Origin: Morella rubra
Taxonomy: Eukaryota > Streptophyta > Magnoliopsida > Fagales > Myricaceae
Length of the DNA stretch: 64,000 nt
Direction: 5' to 3'
NCBI GenBank assembly: GCA_003952965.2
Contig: CM025856.1
Coordinates: 13,286,386 to 13,350,385, forward strand
Part shown: positions 24,385 through 36,734 of the stretch, piece by piece
How the letters are laid out: each line of letters opens with the position of its first letter
Numbering within the stretch: position 1 is the stretch's first letter
Notes under the pieces: model-generated
What the model was told of the DNA's origin: nothing
Seen by the model: only the letters and a program-made list of their open reading frames with translations
The model's database searches: none
Made by a program: the position numbers and the translations under genes

Positions 24385-25016
24385 ATAACATTTTTTTGAA
24401 ATTCAAATTAGAGAAGGTTTGGGATGTCATTATTTTACAAATAGGCCATCAATATATATATATTTTTTCTTTTTAATAAAATTGAAGTTAAATTCTTAAA
24501 ATTATTGAAGAAATTTGTAATTTTCAGTTGGAAATTATGCGTGGTGTAGTCAATTTATAAATAAAATTATGGATAATTTGATTTGAGTTTAGATGAAAAC
24601 GAGAGTTTTTTTTAAGGGAGTAAGGAACAAATTTTCTCTAAAAACTTTTGTCACGTGTCGATGTTTTATTGCTCCTTGAACATACTTGACATATTCTCAC
24701 CGTAGAGAAACAACCCCCCCGTGCATTCGAGATTGCATTTTGTTCTTTTGTTGTTTCTGTTTCCCGTTTCGCCGAGCAAGATTGTATTTTGGGGAGTATT
24801 GAGCCGGTGAGAAGCCTATCACCACCGCTGTTAGCTTAACGTCTAGCTCTGTAATTCTGATTTTCTTTCTCTCCCCCCCCAAAAGAAATCCAAACCATAA
24901 TCCCAAATACCTCAACAGTAGGGTTTCCAGACAACCTCCGGACCCCAAAAAAATCTCCAAAATCTGAGCTAAAGACCACACTTTGACTCAATTTACTTTA
25001 AGGGCTTTGTATCTCA
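24385..25016 (+). promoter_or_regulatory. 5' flank and probable leader of the LCAT4-type gene
   Basis: There is no other gene between the LTR-like fragment and the start codon at 25,017. The last 350 bases become less AT-rich, with C and G runs at 24,712-24,720 and 24,872-24,881, as expected for a 5' untranslated leader. An AT-rich TATATATATATATT run lies at about 24,452-24,466, too far upstream to be assigned as a TATA box with confidence. The transcription start cannot be located. Confidence 0.35.
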
Positions 25017-28000
25017 ATGGCCATGCTGTTGGAGGAAATCGTGCAATCGGTGGAGCTCTGGCTTAAGCTTCTCAGGAAGAAGCCCCAACCGCACGTGGAC
25101 CCTAACCTCGACCCGGTGTTGTTGGTGCCCGGTGTCGCCGGTTCGGTTCTTAAGGCTGTTGATTACGATAACGGTAAGGAGGAGCGGGTTTGGATTCGGA
25201 TTATCGGGGCGGATTACAAGTGCCGGACCAAGCTTTGGTCTCGTTTCGATCCCTCTACTGGTAATTTATTTTCCTTTTTCTTACTTCTTAATGTAATTTT
25301 TTTTTTAGTTCAGTTTTGTTGAGTTTTTAACACCTTAGAGCCGTGCCTTGTCCGTGAGAAAGTTGAGAAAGGGATTTTAAGTTTCGGTTCCTGAGAAACT
25401 AGGGCGACGGTGGGGAAGATTATAAATTTGGGTTTTAGCATTTCTGTGGCCGCTGAGAAGATGGGGGTGGGGGATTAGTTCTGTTTTGTCTGTTAACAGG
25501 GTGGTGAAAGCACATGGAACGAAACGTTGGTTGGGAGACCTGGTTATTGGCTATGTAAAGTGCATATCACTCATGAATTCTCATCATTCTGTTATTTTGG
25601 AAAGAACGAAGATACCTTTATATGGCAGAATCATATTATATGATTTCAATCTTTTTGCTTAGGTGTCTGAGCATACTTTTGGTTGCTGCAATTGCTTTAC
25701 ATTTACTAGCATTTTTTTACTAATGATCTTGCACTTAACATTCTGACATTGACTATGTGAAACAGGTAAAACTGTCTCATTGGATCCGAAGTCAAGTATT
25801 GTGGTCCCTGAAGACAGATTTGGACTTTATGCAATCGATGTATTGGACCCTGACATGGTGCGTTATAGATTACAACTTCTTAGCGTGTTGACACAAAAAA
25901 GTTTTACAGTTGAATAGCTTACTGTCTCTGTTGTTGTACTTCTCCCAGAAAAATAAATTTGTGCTTTGAATTAAGAGACTTAGATGTTGAAACATGCTCC
26001 TTTTAAATTGTGACTTAGCTTTCCATCAGATCTTTGTGTCTTTAGTTGGATGTTAGCATCAAGATATGTGCCTTATCAGCTTATCGGCGGTTTGGTTTAT
26101 AGTTCAATAACTAATCATCAACTAAATTTTTTTTGCTTTATAAATGCACAAGTTAGTGAAAGGTTTCTCAGTGCAATTGTGCTGAATTATTAGCAACATT
26201 GTGTTGTTTTACTTATCAAAAAAAATTATTAGCAACATTGTGTTGTTTGAAAGTATTTTTTTGAGATTTTTATGTACATTAGCATGCTAAGTAAAATCAT
26301 AGCTAAAAATTCTATTGGGTGCAATGAACCTGTTACCACTTTTGGGGTGCAAGCCAAATATGCTGTTACCAGTGCAGAAAATAAAATATTGGTGAATTTC
26401 CCCTAATGTTTTGCTTCATGCAGATCATTGGACGTGATTGTGTTTATTATTTCCACGAGATGATTGTTGAAATGATCAACTGGGGTTTTCAAGAGGGGAA
26501 AACACTTTTTGGATTTGGGTATGACTTCCGCCAAAGCAACAGGTACCTGCTAAACTGCACATTTGGTTAAATGTTACTATGCTTCAAAATTGAGGGGAAA
26601 AGCCAGAAAATTTGGGAATATACTCCTTGCTTTCCAAACACAACAAAGAAAAAGGATCCAACTTAATGTGCAATCATTTTGGGGTTTTCTACAAGCTTAA
26701 TGTTCCTTTTTACAACCCGAGTTTCATACCTCCTGTCTTGAAGTTTCTAACATTACCAGATATTCATCAACAAAAGATTGTCAGTATAGTCTCTTGTACT
26801 GTCAACTTTCTTTTTCTTCAATAAGATTGACTTATCAAAAAACAAAAGGTTGGGATGGGTCAATCTGGCACATGGCAACTCGTTTTGAATAATTTCCATT
26901 TGTTGGGGGGTTTTTTTGGGGGGAGAGAGTTGGGGGGGGATTATGAAGCCAGGAGGCAATTCAATTTCTATACAATCTTCAACCCCTCGGCAATATTTCT
27001 ACTGGTGGTGGAAAGAAAAATATCAAGCTCTATGTTTGGGTGCCGATGTATGACCTATATTTCCCAATTTAGTTTGTTCTATTAGCTTTTCATTGGAGAT
27101 TCCAGTTTTAACAAATTGATGTTTTGATCAACTTTCTTACATCATATACTTCGAGTCCTTAGTCTCCAGGACTTGGTTGTTTCCACCCAATGCTTGTTGT
27201 TGATTCTTCTGACGCCTCAATGTTTAGGAAGTTGATTAGTTCCACTGATAAGTGGTCAACCTCGACAGTCATGGTGGAAATAATAGCTTTGTCTCCTTTA
27301 GCTTTAACTGATCCACCAGAGTTGAGTTTTCAATCATACTGGTTGGAGGATTCTGTTGGACATTTTCCCTGCCTTTTGTCTTTGCTGATCGTGAGGCCTG
27401 TAAAGAACTAGATATTGTTTGCTGAAGTCGATTTATTGAATCAGAAACATTAGGTGCTGATTCCTCCCGGGTGGGATAAGGAGTGAGAGTGACTTTATCG
27501 AGGAGAATGTGCATTGTATGATCCCAAATTCTTTGCATTATTCATTTAAAGGAAGATGCAGTTATGTGACTTGTGGTGGACTAAACGATTTAAAGATGTA
27601 TCCTTTTTTCAACATCATGGAATCTAGGTTTAGAATAATCTCAGGGCTGCGAAAGGTTGGGTTGCCTTCCTGAGCTTTGAAGATCTTTATCTACTCGTAA
27701 ATTAATGTCATCAACCTCTCTGTGCTTTGTCTATCTTTTAGGTTGCCAGAAACATTGGAACGGTTAGCTGCAAAACTAGAGTCGGTATATAATGCATCTG
27801 GAGGGAAGAAGATAAACATCATAAGTCATTCTATGGGTGGTCTTCTGCTGAAATGTTTTATGACCCTACATAGTGATGTAAGAATGCAAATTTCTTGTTT
27901 CTCACCCTAGTTTTATTTTCCTATCTTCCTTTTTCTGTTATACAGTTTGTGGTTATTTGTTTCTTAATGGCACTTCAAGTTTGCCACAATGTAAATCCAA

Positions 28001-31000
28001 CAACTTTATGTGTTTTGCAGATTTTTGAGAAATATGTAAAGAATTGGGTGGCAATTGCTGCACCATTTAAGGGTAAGTGACCTCTGTAATTTGAACACAG
28101 CTGAGGTGGATAATATAAACTATAAGATTGCAACTTCTAGCTCCCTGATACATAATGTAGGAATAAGGAGCTATATTCTGTTGAAATTAAGCAAAATTCA
28201 TAGCTTTGAAAGAGATGTACAATAGTTTCTTCTTTTTATAGGTGGCTTGACTTCTCTTCATGCTTTGTTTTCCAATTATTCCTAAAGTTAACATATGTGA
28301 CTACTCCAAAAGGGAACAATAAAATGGTTGATGGCATGAGCACATATAAATATATAATGCTTGAGGTAGCCATTCTTGTCTTACTTTCCTTGCTTAAGGT
28401 ATTATCTAATAACATGTCTTGGAACATGTTATAGGTTACTGATTTTGTATGTGAGATCAAACTATTCTTAAACACGTTCTACATGCTTAGTAGCTATTTG
28501 CTTAATAGCTGATATTATGGGGCCATCTTAATGTCTTTTTGTGGGCTATTAGTTAAACTGCTATTTCAAATAATTCTCTGATGTTGATTCTGCTAATTGC
28601 AACTTTTTTAGCTTTGTTTGAACTAACAATCCTCAGTCAATATGCAAGTCTAGGTTGAGCTTCTAACCCTCTTTCTAGTTTCATTAAATGTGTCCATTAA
28701 AGTTTACATTTTCAATGAGGAGTGAAATTTAGGTGAAGCTTTGGTTTCAGAAATTTATTCCATTGAAGTTGTTATTCCATTAAGCCATTGTGTCAAATTA
28801 ACCTGCAGGTGTCAAATTAACCTGCAGGTGCACCTGGATATGTTACGTCTACGTTTTTGAATGGAATGTCATTTGTTGAAGGGTGGGAACAGAATTTTTT
28901 TATATCAAAGTGGAGCATGCACCAGCTGGTATGAGTTTATTTCTTTTGGCCTTTCAAGTTATTTCTCTGTTGGAGCTGTCCCTTTTTGAATTATTGGGAT
29001 ATCTTGATTTGCAATTGGTTATCAAACTTTCCGCCTGTCACTCTTATGTTACTGTTTGATAATCTGCCCACAATATCTACCAATACATCTGCCATCTGAA
29101 TTTTTTTATTGGTTTACTTTTCCTTTGGTATTCTTCTTTTCACCTCTGTATCTCATTGTTGTAAAATTTATGGCTGGCTTTGGCATTTGGCTCTAAATTG
29201 TGCCTTGTGTTACTAATTAAACATGTTGCCTATATTTTTTGCACTAAGAATATGAATGAAATAAACAGAAGTCCTGTCAATAAACCGATTAGAAAAAGAA
29301 GGGTATAAGATTTTTAAACTAGAAGGTTATGCACATGGAATTTGATGGAAGCCATCTTAACGGTCCGCATTCGGCCTGTGAAGGTATGGGCTAAACAAGG
29401 GGTGGAGGGGTGAGATCACAAGTTCAGTCCTGTAGTAGCATGGGTTGTATTTGCCTGTGGCAAGAAAAAAAAAAAAAAGCTACTCTAGAGCTCATTATAA
29501 AATTAGAAATGCTTCCTTGACACTGCCTGTTTCTTGGTACCTTAGTTATCTACTGTTAGCAGTATTATTACTGCCTCCTGCTTAGGATATAGTTTATTGG
29601 CCATAACTAAGGTGGAGTTCGGATAGAATGTCTGTTTCAAAGATAAACCTGTCAGGATAGAGAGAGAATTTAGGATGGAAGATCACAACTATTACCACCT
29701 CCTGTCATTTTTTTTTTCCTTTCAGTTTCAGAAATAGCATGTTAAATGATATCCTCATAGGGTGTTGGATTTTCTAGGGTTGAGAAATCTGCTCTTTCAC
29801 ACCCTCTGCTTTCAGTCACTGGCTGTGTAAATCTATAAATAACTTCTGCTGGATGTGGGCCTGATTTGTTGTTAAGGTTAAAAGTTGTTGCCCATCCTTC
29901 TGTTTTATCATAAGCATTATATTGTGATTTTTGTCAGAAAATTTAGGCGTCTAGTATAATGTACCTTTAATTTGTGGATTCTTGGATGCATTAGTTTTGC
30001 TATTTCAGGAGATGACTTTCTTATTAACATGTTGCAAATTTTTCAGCTGATTGAATGTCCATCAATTTATGAGTTGATGAGTTGTCCGAATTTTCACTGG
30101 GAATGTGTTCCTCTCCTGGAGTTCTGGAGAGAGAAGCTAGACAGTGAGGGGAACTCTCATATTACCCTAGAGTCTTATTCCCCAGCAGAAAGTGCAGAAA
30201 TTTTTAAGGAAGCCCTTTCAAGTAACTCGGTAAGCTACAGATTCTTGTGTCAAGTGCAGATCCCTGAAATACATTTAACTTGGAGCGTTGGTTGTGGCTA
30301 GTGCCTTTCCCTGTCATATATCTGTTAGTTGTTTTGTGTCTCTTCCCCAAGGAAAGGAAAAAGAGTTAAGAACTTTGTCTTATCGATTCTGTTGTAGAAA
30401 TCCTACATGGGCTTATTGATGAATTTATTTCCTGGTATTCTAATGTGGCACTTGATATAACATGAAGAGAACTTATATGTCTTTCTTGACTTTATGCATA
30501 TTACAATTCCAGGTCATTTATAATGGCGAAAATATTCCCTTACCATTCAGCTTGGAGATCTTGAAATGGGCAAATGAAACACGCGAGGTTTTGTCTTCTG
30601 CTAAAGTTCCTTCTGAAGTTAAATTCTACAATATATATGGGATCAATCTTGAAACACCCCATAGTGTCTGGTAATATGTTTATCTTGGGCACTATAGCTA
30701 TTGTTTGCTTTACTGTGAAATAGAAGCTTATATGCACTGATATACTGCAATAACATCACTTTATTATGCAGCTATGGAAGCGAGGAAAGTCCAGTTACAG
30801 ATTTGCAACAACTACCATTTTTTGAGGTCAGTATCTAATGGAGTGCTCTAAGATTCTACTGTATCTCCAAGTTGCCAGAGTTTATGCAAGCTATCTATGG
30901 TTCACACCATTTTTGTTCAGTAATACATATATCGTCTTGATCACATACTATCTAACATAATTCCAATCTTTGGCTATAACTTACTATTTGTTTAAGAAAG

Positions 31001-32116
31001 CTGAACCTTGTGTTTGCATATACGCAGCCTAAATACATATGCGTCGATGGTGATGGAACAGTGCCATCAGAGTCAGCCAAGGTATGCCTGATTTTCTGTT
31101 TTCTCTGTTGTGACATATAGCTTTAACAGTTGATTTTTATATTTGACTAAATTTTTTTTTTTTTTTTGTTCGGAGGCTAACATAATTTTTATTGCATTTC
31201 TCATGCAATGAGGAAAGGACTCATTGCTGTTATTCCCGTTGGTGATAAAAAATTTTGGTGGAAAGGAACTTAATAAAATGAAAGAAAATTTGATTAAATC
31301 TTTGGTCTCTATTTTGTTGATCGTAATGTGAGGGTTTATTTTATGTAAGAGGAGGGAAGGGAGGAAAGAAAACATATGAACTATTGTTTGGACCTCCACA
31401 TGCTTAGAGAACAAATTGGAGTGACGAGTAATGAGCCAGATAACTTACACCTATAGAAGGAAATATGTTTCTTGATTAAGAGCTGGGATTGTGATGAATT
31501 TCTTAGACATAATGTTTGGATAATGAAGCTTCCGCTCTCTCATAATCAAGATCCATGTCACCTTGGGAGTTGTCCAGGTGTGTTGGATTAAGAATCAGAG
31601 AACAATAAACGCACAATGCTAAGGCTTTCTCTTGTTCTTATTGAGGCTATTATTCCCTTGGATTTGTGGACTGGCAATGTCTCTCATATACTTTTCATGT
31701 CCTAGGCTGATGGGCTTAATGCCGAAGCAAGAGTTGGAGTCCCTGGTGAGCATCGAGGAATTCTCTGTGACCATCATGTATTTCGGATTCTCAAGCACTG
31801 GCTCAATGCAGATTCAGACCCTTACTACAACCCTCTAAATGATTATGTGATTTTACCCACTTCATTTGAAATGGAAAAGCACAGAGAGAAAGGCATACAA
31901 GTAACATCGCTCAAAGAAGAATGGGAAATCATCTCAGAAGACGACCGAGACAGTAAAGCTGATACAAAGCCTGTAGTGGGCTCGATATCTGTTTCTCATG
32001 TGGGAGACAACCATTCATCTCGGTCTGAGGCTCGTGCGACGGTTATACTTCACCCTCAAAATGAGGGGAAGCAGCACGTTGAGCTCAATGCCGTTAGTGT
32101 GTCGGTTGATGCCTAA
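25017..32116 (+). CDS. LCAT4: LCAT-like phospholipase A, LCAT4 type (11 exons, 534 aa)
   Basis: Coding exons: 25017-25260, 25766-25857, 26424-26542, 27742-27877, 28021-28072, 28828-28928, 30047-30229, 30513-30670, 30772-30826, 31028-31081 and 31706-32116. All introns are GT-AG, and the phases close to 1,605 nt. The product matches Arabidopsis LCAT4 along its whole length (about 535 aa there). This is a lecithin:cholesterol acyltransferase-family alpha/beta hydrolase reported in Arabidopsis to act as a phospholipase A on phosphatidylcholine. Visible parts: an oxyanion-side LLVPGVAGS motif (residues about 35-43), the nucleophile elbow SHSMGG with Ser182, the acid DGDGTVP (Asp389 is the likely triad member) and GEHRGIL with His414. 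There is no signal peptide or membrane anchor, consistent with a soluble enzyme. The conserved C-terminus ends in HVELNAVSVSVDA. The gene is intact. Exon 6 has a duplicated acceptor. Confidence 0.96.
26185..26248 (+). mobile_element. Micro-retroposition: 14-bp LINE tail with 25-bp target duplication
   Basis: In intron 2 of the LCAT4-type gene a perfect 25-base direct repeat (26,185-26,209 and 26,224-26,248) flanks only TACTTATCAAAAAA. That insert matches the 3' end (CTTATCAAAAAA) of the LINE fragment at 39,060-39,432 read on its own strand. The simplest reading is a LINE insertion truncated to about seven bases plus its tail. Confidence 0.6.
28781..28827 (+). promoter_or_regulatory. Tandemly duplicated 3' splice site before exon 6 of the LCAT4-type gene
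   Basis: A 19-base unit ending in CCTGCAG|GTG occurs twice in tandem, giving acceptors after 28,808 and 28,827. Only the second keeps the reading frame (phase 1 to the GCACCTGGATATG of exon 6). Use of the first adds 19 nt and shifts the frame. The duplication is seen directly; any alternative splicing is inference. Confidence 0.7.
29380..29477 (+). mobile_element. SINE-like sequence in intron 6 of the LCAT4-type gene
   Basis: A short moderately GC-rich unit ends in a 14-base A run (29,464-29,477). It has a polymerase III B-box-like AAGTTCAGTCC (about 29,420) some 35 bases after an A-box-like TGGGCTAAACAAGG. Target duplications were not found, and the start is approximate. Confidence 0.4.
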
Positions 32117-32898
32117 AGCAGTTCCAATTTAACAGTTTTATTGACCCAACAAAGGTATAAAATCTGTGAATAGCAATCTGTGTGGTTATGATCCTGTGTA
32201 TTAAGAAGTTACGTACAGCATCTGATATGTGAAGGTACTTGTACAGAGTAATTGTGAAAAAAAAAATTCATTCATTGAACAAGCTTGCTGTCTATGGAAG
32301 TTGTCTCACTGTCCAGATGTTGAATGGGAAGTATGGTATCCACGAATAAAACGACAAGCAGCGCCCAATTTTTTCTCAGTCGTAGTCCCCATTGCATGCT
32401 AGACCTTTTAACAATTTAATGTAGTTTTGCTAAACAATCTTCTAATCGCCAAGTTGCACCATTTTGTCTGTTAATTACTGGAACGCTTTGCAATTTAACG
32501 CCGTCACCGCGACCTCACCAAAGAATCAACGTGAGCATTTAAATCTGGAACGTGAGCATAATGGGCTTGTTTAATGGGACCGTCCAAGCACGAGAACAAA
32601 AAAATTGTTTTGGATGTTTAATGTGACCGTCTTCGTACCAGTGCCTTTTGTTGAGGATGTTCTAGCAAGTGCTGGGACACCGTTCTATGAAAACAAAAAC
32701 AGTAGAAAAACTGAGATTTGTAACCTGGTAGCTTTTTTATTGTCGAAGTTGAAGTAGGATTGGGATGGTAAGATTTGCCGCTTGCTGGACGATGTTGCAG
32801 ATCATCTTGTCTGATTTAGGTTGGGTAGTAGCCTACATTGGATGTTATGAGTAGTTTGTCTGTTTTATATACATTTCTGTCGACTTAAATGCCGGAAC
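32117..32898 (+). terminator. 3' untranslated region and poly(A) signal of the LCAT4-type gene, then intergenic DNA
   Basis: An AATAAA sits at 32,345-32,350, about 230 bases after the stop, a suitable distance for a plant 3' end. The remaining bases up to the LINE hold nothing recognisable. The last 12 bases (32,887-32,898) are the left target duplication of the LINE. Confidence 0.5.
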
Positions 32899-35800
32899 CT
32901 ACAGCTAGCGCAAGACTTTGAGTTTGGCTTTGGATGAGCAGCTGAGTCGTGAGGAAGCATTATGGAGACAAAAATCACGCGAGACTTGGCTGGTCTCAAA
33001 TGATTTGAACACAAAATTCTATTCATGCCTCTATGCTGCTTCGAAGATGCCAGAATCAGATTTTGGAACTGAAAACCGAAAGGGATGGTTGGATCTTGGG
33101 ACGGGCTGCCATTGGCAAGGAGATGGTTGATTTCTACCAGAATTTGTTTGCTACAAGCCACCTTGTTATTCCGGATGATTTGGAGCAACTGATAGAGCCG
33201 CTGATTACAAATGAGGATAAGATATGCTCACTCAGGTACCGGATGCAGAAGAAATTTTTAGTACATTGAGGAAGATGAGTTTGGAAAAGCATTGAGTTCG
33301 AATGGCATGATGATACTATTTTTTAAGCATTTTTGGGAAGTGGTGGGGATGGATGTCATCTTGACAGGACGTGATTTCTTTGAACATGGTGAGTTATTGC
33401 CACATCTGAATGCCACAAATATTGCACTAATTCCGAAGGTGGAAAATCCCTCGAAGGTGAGTTAGTTTTGACCTATTAGTCTCTGCAATGTTATTTATAA
33501 ACTCATCTAAAAAATTATCGCTGAACGCCTCAAGCTTGTGTTCCCAAAGCTTATTTTCCCCTATCATCTCGCTTTTATTCGAAGGCGTGTGATCCAAAAT
33601 AATTGTATTGTGACAGCAGAAATTTTTCACAGTATGCATCACAAAAAAGGACGAAGAGGTTGGATGGCTATTAAGGCGGGTATGGAAAAGGAATATGACA
33701 AAATCGAATGGGCTTTGTTCTGAAGATTCTTGAGAAGTTTGGGTTCAGTTATGTTTGGATCAACTGGATGAAACAATGTATATCAACATCTTCTCTTTCC
33801 ATTCTTATTAATGGAAGTTCGTTTGGATGTTTTCAACCATCTAGGGGCTTTCGCCAAGGAGATCCTCTCTCCCCTTATCTCTTAATTCTTTGCTCTGAAG
33901 TGATTTCAAAGCTCTTGATTCGTCAGGAACACCGCAAACGTCTCAAAGGTATTAAACTGGGTCATCATGCTCCTACTATTTCTCATTTTCTTTTTGCGGA
34001 TAATCTCCTTTTTTTTTGCACGAGCTACTACCCTCGAGGCGACCACTTTAAATGATTGTCTCGAAAAATATATGTCTTGATCTGGCCAAAAGATGAATAA
34101 GGACAAGTCCTCGGTACACTTCAGTAAGAATTTTGGAGGCCAAGCAATTTTGCCTATTTTGATTGTCTGAATTTGTAAAAGCTTCCCTCTAAAGCTAAAC
34201 ACCTTGGGCTCTCATTGATTTTTCCTCGTGCTAGAATGCGGGCGGTGGATGACGTGAAGGAAATTTTTTTTCAAAAAATAGCCGGGTGGAAGGCGAAGGT
34301 TCTCTCCCATACTGGCCGTACTATGTTGATAAAATATGTAGCAAGTGCAATCCCGTCATATCTGAGGAGTTTTTATTCCATGCCGCTACAATGGTGTAAA
34401 GATATTGATAAGGCGTTAAAGAATTTTTGGTGGGGATTCAAGGGGGGTTCTAATCGGCATCTAACTCTAAAAGCATGGAATTCTATTTGTGTCCCGAAAA
34501 GTGATAGTGGGTTGGGGATTCGGCTGACCTCTGAAGTCAATGAAGCCCTTATTTCGAAACTAGCTTGGAAGATGCTTACTGACCGCCAAAGTCTTTGGGC
34601 TCGTGATTTGCATGGAAAATACGTTAAAGGCAGAGAATTTTGGCAAGTGGGTGTTGGCAGGAAGGCGTCGTGGGTTTGGAAGAGCATAGTAAATTCTCTT
34701 CATGCTCTTTCTGAAGGCATGTGTTTAAGCTCTGGGGGACGGCCATAGCATCCCATCTGGAGAGACCCGTGGGTTCCCTCTCTACCCAGATTTTTACCTC
34801 TAGCTCGGGAAGAGGCTGTTCCTCCTCCAGATGTGGCGAGGAATGAAGGGCTGATTCAGCAGATTTTTGCAAGGGAGTCCGCCAAAGCTATTCTTAAACT
34901 TCAGGTCGCGGATGATGGTGTTGTTGATCGGTGGTTCTGGCCGTTGGAGTCCTCCGGTGATTTTACTGTAAAATCTGTCCATAAATCTCTGGTGAGCCAT
35001 AGAATCAATAACGTGGCTCCTTTTCGTCCAGATATGTGGAAAGCCCTTTGGAAACTTAACGTGCATGACCGATTGAAATTGTTGCCGTGGAAGGTGGTCT
35101 GGGAAGTGATTCCAACGAAGACTTCTGTTGCTGCACGTATAGGAGGTAATGGGTTGGGTATTGACGATCTCACCTGCACACTGTGTGGAGAAAATCCAGA
35201 AACTCTCCAACATCTTGTTTTGCTCTGTCCATTTAGCCGCATTGTTTGGAGTGAATCTCCATAGCAAATGGATATCACGGTATTTGGTGCAGACCCGGTT
35301 GCAGTTTGGGTGCAAAAGGTATTATACCCTTTGTCAGTCTCTTGGCATCCCACTAGAAGACCAGCACTTGTTCCAGCTCTATGCTTCTAATGCGATTGAT
35401 TTAATATGGGCTGCAAGAAATCACGTGGTACATGGGGGTTTGAAATGTGATGCTCTGGTGTTAGCGCATAGAGTCAAACGGGTGAGCATGGAACACAAGG
35501 CCGCTTGGCAGAACAAGCTTCAAGTACCCCGGTTGCATGAATGAATTCCTCCTCCTGCGGAAAAAGTCAAAGTTAATGTTGATGTGGCCTTTCGGGAGAG
35601 TTATGCGGTGATTGCAACAATTATTCGTGATTCCAGTGGTGTGGTTCTTGGGGCCAGAGTAAGGCAGATTGATGTCGTTGATGCTCTGGAAGGAGAGGCC
35701 GAGGCTGCCAGACTCGGTATGGAGCTGGTGCCTTGTCAAGGATTTCGTGAGGTATTGCTTGAAGGTGACTCTGAAACTGTTACGAAGGCAATTCGCTGTT

Positions 35801-36095
35801 GGCCACACATTTCTGAGTGGCGTATTCTTTCCTTAGTGAAGGAGATTCATGATTTGGGTAGTAGACTGCATAGATGGTAGGCTACTCATGTCTATAGAGA
35901 TGTAAATTCTTTGGTGCATCATCTAACTTGTTGGGCCGCTGCTGAGTTTAACTCAGTTGACACTCTCTGTAATTGTGAACATTCGCTTAATTTATTTTAA
36001 TTGTATGCTGATATTGAACCTCCTTAGATATTGTTTTTGTTTTGGAGGCTTTTGTGTTTTGGAATAAAATGAGGCAATTATTACAACAGAAAAAA
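32899..36095 (+). mobile_element. 5'-truncated LINE (RT + RNase H) between two convergent genes
   Basis: The direct repeat AAATGCCGGAAC (32,887-32,898) / AAATGCCGTAAC (36,096-36,107) brackets the element, with one mismatch. A poly(A) tail precedes the right copy. ORF2 pieces in order: pre-RT (32,918-33,269), RT fingers (33,538-33,723), RT palm (33,708-34,055, with FRQGDPLSPY), thumb and zinc-finger-like region (34,215-35,264), and RNase H (35,584-35,950). The palm has FADN where active LINEs have FADD, so a catalytic Asp is lost. The endonuclease is missing, and the frame breaks near 33,270, 33,468, 33,720, 34,055, 34,748, 35,264, 35,543 and 35,878. It is a dead copy of a different lineage from the palindrome LINE. 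Confidence 0.92.
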
Positions 36096-36107
36096 AAATG
36101 CCGTAAC

Positions 36108-36734
36108 TTTTCAGGGCGATCCTCCCTACAGTAGCTAAAAAAATTCCTTTACGTCTGCTGTAGGAGTCTCACGAGAATCCATCCTCTAGGTTACCCCACC
36201 GACTGGTGTTTTCGATGGCCCTTGTCTTGGTCATCAGATACAAAACCATGGATCCCTACCATTTTTTTTTTTTTATCAATCTCCTATTTATCTTGTTTCC
36301 TTGGGGGCATAACATTTTTAGGATTCCTCAACCTCTCATCTCCTCCACATGCAACAAAATATTGTCAATGAGTGTGACACAATGAACAGGGTATACCAAC
36401 ACCATAATCACCACTAAACCAATGCGGAGTTTACAATGTGAAAGCAATGCACAGATATTCAGCGTGCCAATCATGGGATGGCGTGCTCTATATGTTGATT
36501 CTATAGATACTCTACAACATCGGTACTTGTCTCTAGCCTCCAACGTGAGACCGTGAGGGTCTTCATATCCACTGAACTTCATTGAAACACCTCACGAAGA
36601 GATTTGGCTACTCTTACAGTTTCTGATTTCTTCAAATCTTGGAAAACTATTCAAAACCCGTGCTGTAGAGCCATAAACCAGATACTGCAAGGCCTGGACC
36701 TTCCAAATGTACATCGCCTTTGTCTTTCTCTAGA
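36108..36734 (-). other. 3' flank and probable 3' UTR of the VPS3-type gene
   Basis: This lies downstream (minus strand) of the VPS3 stop codon, which ends at 36,735. It contains no ORF of note and a long T run at about 36,264-36,276. The exact polyadenylation site cannot be assigned. Confidence 0.4.

Noticed and set aside
26811-26855. Third micro-LINE insertion (GACTTATCAAAAAAC)
   Set aside because: The tail-like phrase is present, but no direct repeat flanks it closely, so insertion cannot be shown.
27269-27538. Minus-strand 89-codon ORF in LCAT4 intron 3 with Ser/Gln-rich sequence
   Set aside because: No domain was recognised, it is antisense in an intron and has no flanking splice or element signals. 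It could be a gag-like or host fragment, but cannot be supported.
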